This document shows positions 7,314 to 10,777 of a DNA stretch of 10,777 nt, piece after piece. The notes beneath the pieces were generated by a model. The model was not told where the DNA came from. It made no database searches and saw only the letters and a program-made list of their open reading frames with translations. The DNA comes from an uncultured Planctomycetaceae bacterium (GTDB taxonomy: Bacteria; Planctomycetota; Planctomycetia; Pirellulales; UBA1268): NCBI GenBank assembly GCA_937900985.1, contig CALCGM010000198.1:1-10777 (forward strand), in the 5' to 3' direction. Position 1 is the first letter of the stretch; each line of letters starts with the position of its first letter. Both the position numbers and the translations under genes were made by a program.

Positions 7314-8342
7314 ATGCGAGAGCCGAAGCCAGCGGATGCGATGGCTGGCGAGCTGCCTTCCTTCAAGCCGCTGTGGTGGCTGCGAGGAGGGCATGCCCAG
7401 ACCATTCTCGGCTCGCAGTGGCCGCAGCGGCTGCCAAAGGAGCGGGCCATGATCCGTCGAGTGGATCTTGATGATGGCGATGCGGTTGCCGTCCACGACG
7501 ACATGCCCGAAGGCTGGCGGCCAGGCGGCAAGGTGATCGTGATGGCCCACGGCGTGTCGGATGACCACCGCTCGCCGCTGCTGGTGCGGCTCAAGGCCAA
7601 GCTCAACGAGCGAGGCGTGCGGGTGTTTCGCTGGGACATGCGGGGCTGCGGCGCTGGCAAGCCGTTGGCTCGCAGGCCCTACCATGCAGGCTGCTCTGCG
7701 GACCTCGCGAAGGTGGTGGAGGCCGTCCTTGGGTGGACGGAGGCAGCCGATGCCGCACCGCAGCTGTCGCTCTTTGGCGTGTCGCTCGGTGGCAACGTGC
7801 TGCTGAAGTATCTCGGTGAGGATCCGCAGCGGGTGCCGGCGGCTGTGTCGCAGGCGATCGCCGTCAATCCGCCGATCGATCTGGTGGCGGGCGTGGAGGC
7901 GATCGGCAGTGGGGCCAGCCGCATCTACGACCGGCACCTCACGCGGAGGCTGCTTGCCCGTCTTGAGGAGTGGTGGCAGGAGCGGCCGGATGCGGTGCGG
8001 CCCCCGCAGCCCGATGGACGCAGGCCGCGGGGCTTGCGGGAGTTTGACGACTGGTACACCGCGCCGGCGGCAGGCTTCCGCGACGCCTTCGACTACTACA
8101 CACAGTCGAGTTCGGCCCAGTTTCTTTCGGCGATTGGCGTTCCCACCGCAATCATCGCCAGCAAAGACGACCCGCTCGTGCCGTTTGCGATGTTTGATGC
8201 CGACCGCGTGGTGTATCCGGAGTGTGTGCGGCTGATCGCCACCGACTCCGGCGGCCATGTCGGCTTCGTGGGCCGCAGCGAGGGCGACCCCGACAGCCGC
8301 TGGCTCGACTGGCGGGTGGTGGAGATGGTGGCCGGCGGGTGA
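7314..8342 (+). CDS. YheT-like alpha/beta-fold hydrolase (COG0429 type)
   Basis: This is a 342-residue protein, close to the usual length of the YheT/EMB8 family. The N-terminus carries the family signature FKPLWWLRGGHAQTILGS (about residues 16-33), followed by the strand and oxyanion region VIVMAHGVSDDHRSP. The nucleophile elbow is GVSLGG with Ser157. The acid is Asp285 or Asp286 in ASKDDPLVP and the base is His315 in GGHVGFVGR, so the triad is complete. No signal peptide is visible, so it is probably cytoplasmic or membrane-associated. Relatives are assumed esterases or lipases with poorly known substrates; membrane-lipid or short-ester hydrolysis is possible. It starts 6 bases after the cytochrome stop, with GGAG from the end of that gene acting as a likely ribosome site, so it belongs to the same operon. 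Whether it shares a function with the cytochrome or merely a transcript cannot be told. Confidence 0.88.
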   Translation: MREPKPADAMAGELPSFKPLWWLRGGHAQTILGSQWPQRLPKERAMIRRVDLDDGDAVAVHDDMPEGWRPGGKVIVMAHGVSDDHRSPLLVRLKAKLNERGVRVFRWDMRGCGAGKPLARRPYHAGCSADLAKVVEAVLGWTEAADAAPQLSLFGVSLGGNVLLKYLGEDPQRVPAAVSQAIAVNPPIDLVAGVEAIGSGASRIYDRHLTRRLLARLEEWWQERPDAVRPPQPDGRRPRGLREFDDWYTAPAAGFRDAFDYYTQSSSAQFLSAIGVPTAIIASKDDPLVPFAMFDADRVVYPECVRLIATDSGGHVGFVGRSEGDPDSRWLDWRVVEMVAGG

Positions 8343-8344
8343 AG

Positions 8345-8379
8345 CCCCGCAATCGGACCTTGACATCCGATTAAAGGGG
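8345..8379 (+). terminator. Hairpin immediately after the hydrolase gene
   Basis: AATCGGA (8351-8357) pairs perfectly with TCCGATT (8366-8372) around the loop CCTTGACA. After a small internal loop (GC opposite AAA), CCCC (8345-8348) pairs with GGGG (8376-8379). The structure begins two bases after the stop codon. It has no T tract, so it is either a weak terminator or a 3'-end-stabilising stem. It overlaps by one base the next inverted repeat. Confidence 0.5.
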
Positions 8380-8414
8380 TGCGACACTATAAGTGTCAGG
8401 GGCGGCTGTCGCAC
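8379..8414. promoter_or_regulatory. Two mutually exclusive inverted repeats before the monohaem protein gene
   Basis: GACACT (8383-8388) and AGTGTC (8392-8397) form a perfect 6-bp dyad around ATA. The longer GTGCGACA (8379-8386) pairs perfectly with TGTCGCAC (8407-8414). The two share bases 8383-8386, so only one can form in RNA. This could be an attenuator-like switch or an operator dyad. A TTGACA at 8360 and TATAAG at 8388 are present, but the 22-base spacing is too long for a standard housekeeping promoter. Confidence 0.35.
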
Positions 8415-8487
8415 GCACGGCTGCTCGCGGGAACCTGCTTTCCAGCGCGGAGCCGCTCCCTGGCGTCACCGGTCTGGAGCCTGTGCG

Positions 8488-9813
8488 ATGCGCTGCTGCC
8501 GACGTCGACCGTTCGACCGCATGATCGCTGTGGTGGTCGTGGGTGTTGCCAGCGGGCTCGCTGCGGCTCGCGGGCTTGCCGTCGACGCGTTTGAGCAGCC
8601 GCCGATCTCCTACAGCGACACCACGCCGGCCAATCCGGTAGCCGATCTCAGCGAGCGGCTTCGCCAAGGCGAGGTGGCTCTGAGGTTTGAAGAAACGACC
8701 GGGTATCTGAAGGATCTGCTCGCATCGCTGCGGGTGCCGGTTTCGAGTCAGACGCTGGTCTTCTCGAAGACGAGCCTCCAGCAGCGGTTTATCGCACCGA
8801 AGAATCCGCGGGCAATCTACTTCAATGATGAGGTCTACGTCGGCTACGTGCGTGGAGGCGACGTGCTGGAGGTGTCGGTCGCCGATCCACAGCTTGGCAC
8901 CGTCTTCTACACGGTCGATCAGAATCCAGCGCAGCCACCGCAGTTCGTGCGGCAGACCGAGAGCTGCCTGATCTGTCATGGTGGTTCGCAGACCCGTGGC
9001 GTGCCGGGGCATATCGTGCGGTCGGTCTATGCAAGCCGCAGCGGCCAGCCGGTGTTTTCTGCCGGCTCCTACCGAGTGGACGACACCACACCGCTGGCCG
9101 ACCGCTGGGGCGGCTGGTATGTGACCGGCACGCATGGCACCGCCACGCACCTAGGCAATGTGACCTACACCCGCAGGCCGGAGCCGGGAGACGAACGCGA
9201 CGTCAGTGGTCTCAATCAAACGCAGCTCGCGTCGCGGTTTGATGCAAAGGGCTATCTCTCTGCCCACAGCGATCTCGTGGCTCTCTCCGTGCTCGCCCAT
9301 CAGGCTCCGGCCCACACGGTCCTCGCCAGGGCATCGATTGAGGTGCGGACGGCGCTGCATCGTGAAGCGACGCTCAACCGCGAGCTTGGAGAGCCGGCGG
9401 GCCACCGCTGGCCGAGCACCGATTCGATCATCGACTCAGCGGTCGACTCGCTCGTTGAGTGCCTGCTCTTTGCAGAAGCGGCGGCGCTGCCCGAGCCCAT
9501 CCGTGGCACGACACCGTTTGCGGAGGAGTTTGTCGCGGCCGGTCCGCGGGATGCCCTTGGCCGATCGCTGCGGTCGCTGGAGCTTGAGTCGCGGCTCTTT
9601 CGCTATCCGTGTAGCTATCTGATTTACTCCGCCAGCTTCGACGCCCTGCCCGACGAGCTGCGGCAGCGGTTCTGGCAGCGGATGGACGAGCTGCTTGGTT
9701 CGGCTGTTGGAGGTGAAAACGGTTCGTCTCTTTCCCCCTCCGACAGCGAGGCGATTCGGCAGATTCTCGCATCCACCAAGGCCGACGCGGCGTTGCTCTG
9801 GAGCGACCCGTGA
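8488..9813 (+). CDS. Secreted protein with one CXXCH haem c site, unnamed family
   Basis: This is a 441-residue protein from the ATG at 8488; the frame is open further upstream, but that stretch is Arg/Trp-rich and non-conserved in appearance. The N-terminus, MRCCRRRPFDR followed by MIAVVVVGVASGLAAA, is a typical export signal with cleavage probable around residues 27-33. A single haem c motif, CLICH, lies at residues 160-164 in ESCLICHGGSQTRGVPGH. Other strongly patterned segments are AIYFNDEVYVGYVRGGDVLEV, LGTVFYTVDQ and DRWGGWYVTGTHG from residue 206, followed by THLGN. The C-terminal 200 residues look mainly helical with no recognised domain. I recognise the pattern as a recurring hypothetical protein but cannot name a family. 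It is predicted periplasmic. It follows the hydrolase gene by 145 bases of structured DNA and so may have its own promoter. A redox role is inferred from the haem site only. Confidence 0.72.
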   Translation: MRCCRRRPFDRMIAVVVVGVASGLAAARGLAVDAFEQPPISYSDTTPANPVADLSERLRQGEVALRFEETTGYLKDLLASLRVPVSSQTLVFSKTSLQQRFIAPKNPRAIYFNDEVYVGYVRGGDVLEVSVADPQLGTVFYTVDQNPAQPPQFVRQTESCLICHGGSQTRGVPGHIVRSVYASRSGQPVFSAGSYRVDDTTPLADRWGGWYVTGTHGTATHLGNVTYTRRPEPGDERDVSGLNQTQLASRFDAKGYLSAHSDLVALSVLAHQAPAHTVLARASIEVRTALHREATLNRELGEPAGHRWPSTDSIIDSAVDSLVECLLFAEAAALPEPIRGTTPFAEEFVAAGPRDALGRSLRSLELESRLFRYPCSYLIYSASFDALPDELRQRFWQRMDELLGSAVGGENGSSLSPSDSEAIRQILASTKADAALLWSDP

Positions 9814-9820
9814 GCGAACA

Positions 9821-9839
9821 CGCCGCAGTGGTTGCGGCG
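9821..9839 (+). terminator. Short GC hairpin after the monohaem protein gene
   Basis: CGCCGCA (9821-9827) pairs perfectly with TGCGGCG (9833-9839) around a 5-nt loop, starting 7 bases after the stop codon. There is no T tract. The 3' arm overlaps a 12-base perfect palindrome, CGGCGGCCGCCG (9835-9846). A transcript-end role is plausible but weak. Confidence 0.35.
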
Positions 9840-9867
9840 GCCGCCGAGCCAGCCCGCCGCGGTCGAA

Positions 9868-9896
9868 GAGCCATACCAACGACTCAGAAATGGCTC
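9868..9896. promoter_or_regulatory. Dyad upstream of the Rrf2 gene, possible operator
   Basis: GAGCCAT (9868-9874) and ATGGCTC (9890-9896) form a perfect 7-bp inverted repeat with a 15-base spacer, centred about 63 bases before the Rrf2 start codon. Rrf2-family regulators bind dyads as dimers and often control their own gene, so this is a reasonable autoregulation candidate. It does not match a consensus I can name. Confidence 0.3.
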
Positions 9897-9944
9897 GCCG
9901 CACCGTCAGAGAGGCCCGCTCTCCGAGAAACACTGGACTGACAC

Positions 9945-10394
9945 ATGCTTTCGCAGACTGTTGAATACGCTCTTCGTGCGGCCACCTATCTGGCAACGGT
10001 GCCGGAGCAGTCGCGGACCGTCGATCAGATCGCCGAGGTCACGCATGTGCCCGTTGCCTACCTCTCAAAAGTTTTGCAGCAGCTGGTGCGGGGGAAGATT
10101 GTGGCGAGTCGCCGCGGAACAGGAGGCGGCTTCACTCTTGTCCGTTCCCCCGATGCCTTGCGAATCCTCGAGATCGTGCAGGCGGTCGAGCCGATCCGCC
10201 GCATCAAAACCTGCCCGCTGGGGATTGCCAAGCACGGCAAGCGGCTCTGCCCGCTCCACCGTCGGCTCGACAACGCCATGGCCCAGATGGAGGAGGCCTT
10301 TGCGGAGTCGACGCTGGCCGAGATCCTCGCTGAGCGGACCGAGAGCATCCCTCTGTGTGAGTTTCCGAATCAGCTTGCCGGCCGCGGTCGCTGA
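9945..10394 (+). CDS. Rrf2-family transcriptional regulator
   Basis: This is a 149-residue protein, normal for the family. The opening MLSQTVEYALRAATYLA is the characteristic first helix of Rrf2 proteins. The winged helix-turn-helix covers about residues 24-66 (TVDQIAEVTHVPVAYLSKVLQQL, then the wing with RRGTGGGFTLVR). The cofactor loop reads KTCPLGIAKHGKRLCPLH: Cys90, Cys102 and His105. In IscR the cluster ligands are Cys92, Cys98, Cys104 and His107; the spacing here reproduces the first and third Cys and the His, but the middle Cys is absent, with His97 nearby. Cys138 lies near the C-terminus. It could bind a 2Fe-2S cluster with unusual ligation, or sense redox or nitric oxide another way. 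The start is the ATG at 9945; only a weak purine run precedes it. It sits just downstream of the haem-protein genes, which are plausible but unproven targets. Confidence 0.93.
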   Translation: MLSQTVEYALRAATYLATVPEQSRTVDQIAEVTHVPVAYLSKVLQQLVRGKIVASRRGTGGGFTLVRSPDALRILEIVQAVEPIRRIKTCPLGIAKHGKRLCPLHRRLDNAMAQMEEAFAESTLAEILAERTESIPLCEFPNQLAGRGR

Positions 10395-10402
10395 AGGCGG
10401 CG

Positions 10403-10425
10403 GCAGACTGTGTTCCACAGTCTGC
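10403..10425. repeat. Perfect hairpin repeat between convergent genes
   Basis: GCAGACTGTG (10403-10412) pairs perfectly with CACAGTCTGC (10416-10425) around the loop TTC. It lies 8 bases after the Rrf2 stop and abuts the TAG stop (10427-10425) of the minus-strand small ORF, so it could serve as a two-way transcript end, though neither side has a T tract. On the minus strand it matches 3382-3399 in 17 of 18 positions. Confidence 0.65.
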
Positions 10426-10622
10426 TAGGGCTCGTCGTCGTGGATCCCGTAGCGTTCCACAGGCAGTTTCTCGAGCACGACGATCAGAAATGTGGCGATC
10501 GGCCCGAGCAGGAGCGATCCCGCCCACCACAGCAGGCCGCTGCGGCCTTTGCTCTGGGCAAGGCCGGCGTTGATCAAGGAGAGCGTGCCCCAGCCGACGA
10601 AAAACTCGGTTTGCTCCTGCAT
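10425..10622 (-). CDS. Small two-helix membrane protein, 65 residues
   Basis: Reading from the ATG at 10622 gives MQEQTEFFVGWGTLSLINAG, then a short polar turn AQSKGRS, then a long hydrophobic helix (about residues 29-50) containing LLWWAGSLLLGPIATFL, and a charged C-terminus. The frame is open to 10733, but the extra 37 residues are Arg/Pro-rich and look non-coding, and AAGGA about 11 bases before 10622 gives modest support for the shorter start. The KGRS-x-WW-G-LLGP-A pattern resembles the many small bacterial membrane segments with a KGRS-type loop, for which no function can be given. It converges on the Rrf2 gene and ends inside the shared hairpin. Confidence 0.55.
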   Translation of the reverse strand: MQEQTEFFVGWGTLSLINAGLAQSKGRSGLLWWAGSLLLGPIATFLIVVLEKLPVERYGIHDDEP

Positions 10623-10754
10623 CGGGAAAACGGTCCTTGGGGTCGGTCGACGAGGCTGTGGAATCAAACCTCGCAGCAGCGAAACGGCGAACGTGTGTGT
10701 CCGAGTATCTGGTGCCCCGCATGGCATGGTCAATGGTGCAGGCGGCTTCTGGTT

Positions 10755-10772
10755 CCAGGGCGGGCGCCCTGG
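10755..10772. repeat. Short GC hairpin near the window end
   Basis: CCAGGGC (10755-10761) pairs perfectly with GCCCTGG (10766-10772) around GGGC. It lies upstream of the small minus-strand gene. In the surrounding stretch (10623-10777) I see no gene that I can support and no clear minus-strand promoter. The hairpin could be a terminator for a gene outside the window or another short repeat. Confidence 0.35.
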
Positions 10773-10777
10773 GGAGG

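Noticed and set aside
8360..8393. TTGACA ... TATAAG as a sigma-70-type promoter
   Set aside because: Both boxes look good alone but the spacer is 22 bases, well outside the usual 16-18, and TTGACA lies in the loop of a hairpin.
4947..8414. A 1155-codon open frame on the minus strand
   Set aside because: It runs antisense across four well-supported plus-strand genes, is rich in His, Arg and Pro as expected of a GC-rich shadow frame, and shows no domain.
8257..8487. N-terminal extension of the monohaem protein
   Set aside because: It would run through the end of the hydrolase gene and the structured spacer, and would place 77 non-conserved-looking residues ahead of a clear export signal.
9953..9966. 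GCAGACTGTTGA as a third copy of the hairpin repeat
   Set aside because: It lies inside the first codons of the Rrf2 gene (SQTVE), lacks a second arm and is explained by coding.
10623..10733. N-terminal extension of the small minus-strand membrane protein
   Set aside because: The extra 37 residues are Arg/Pro/Thr-rich with no motif, and the downstream ATG gives a compact two-helix protein.

Overview
The window looks like a chromosomal piece of a high-GC planctomycete (Planctomycetota, probably a Pirellulales relative). The evidence is two DUF1559 pseudopilin-like proteins with an N-terminal GFTLVELLVVIAIIG prepilin motif and a C-terminal H-X9-DG motif, a small carboxypeptidase-regulatory-like lipoprotein next to one of them, and a large passenger-type protein that ends in dockerin-like repeats. 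All placements come from reading the sequence; no database search was run.

Layout. Positions 1-936 hold the 3' end of a large secreted or surface protein (autotransporter-associated beta-strand repeat, two EF-hand/dockerin-like loops, low-complexity tail), closed by a strong hairpin. Positions 1030-2575 hold a two-gene unit, a TTG-started lipoprotein overlapping a DUF1559 pseudopilin by 35 bp, closed by a textbook intrinsic terminator. Positions 2668-3384 hold a stand-alone putative 2OG-Fe(II) oxygenase. Positions 3575-8342 hold four tightly spaced plus-strand genes that look like one operon: a second DUF1559 pseudopilin, a parallel beta-helix lipoprotein, an SO2930-type diheme c-type cytochrome and a YheT-like alpha/beta hydrolase. 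A strongly structured spacer (8345-8414) follows, then a secreted protein with one CXXCH haem site (8488-9813), then an Rrf2-family regulator (9945-10394). A convergent minus-strand ORF for a 65-residue membrane protein (10425-10622) ends at the same hairpin as the Rrf2 gene.

How the genes may work together. The beta-helix protein and the diheme cytochrome are, to my recollection, a recurrent gene pair of unknown function (TIGR03805/TIGR03806). Here the pair sits between a pseudopilin and a hydrolase, with an unrelated monohaem protein and an Rrf2 regulator just downstream. The most interesting reading is an uncharacterised cell-envelope redox module: three haem sites in two proteins, a lipoprotein with a repetitive binding surface, and a possibly Fe-S-sensing regulator. 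Joint function is inference from adjacency only. The other notable signal is a short hairpin repeat that begins exactly at the TAG stop codons of two unrelated genes (3382 plus strand, 10427 minus strand), a candidate dispersed repeat family.

No rRNA, tRNA, CRISPR array, insertion sequence or integrase was seen. No gene-free stretch exceeds 300 bases.
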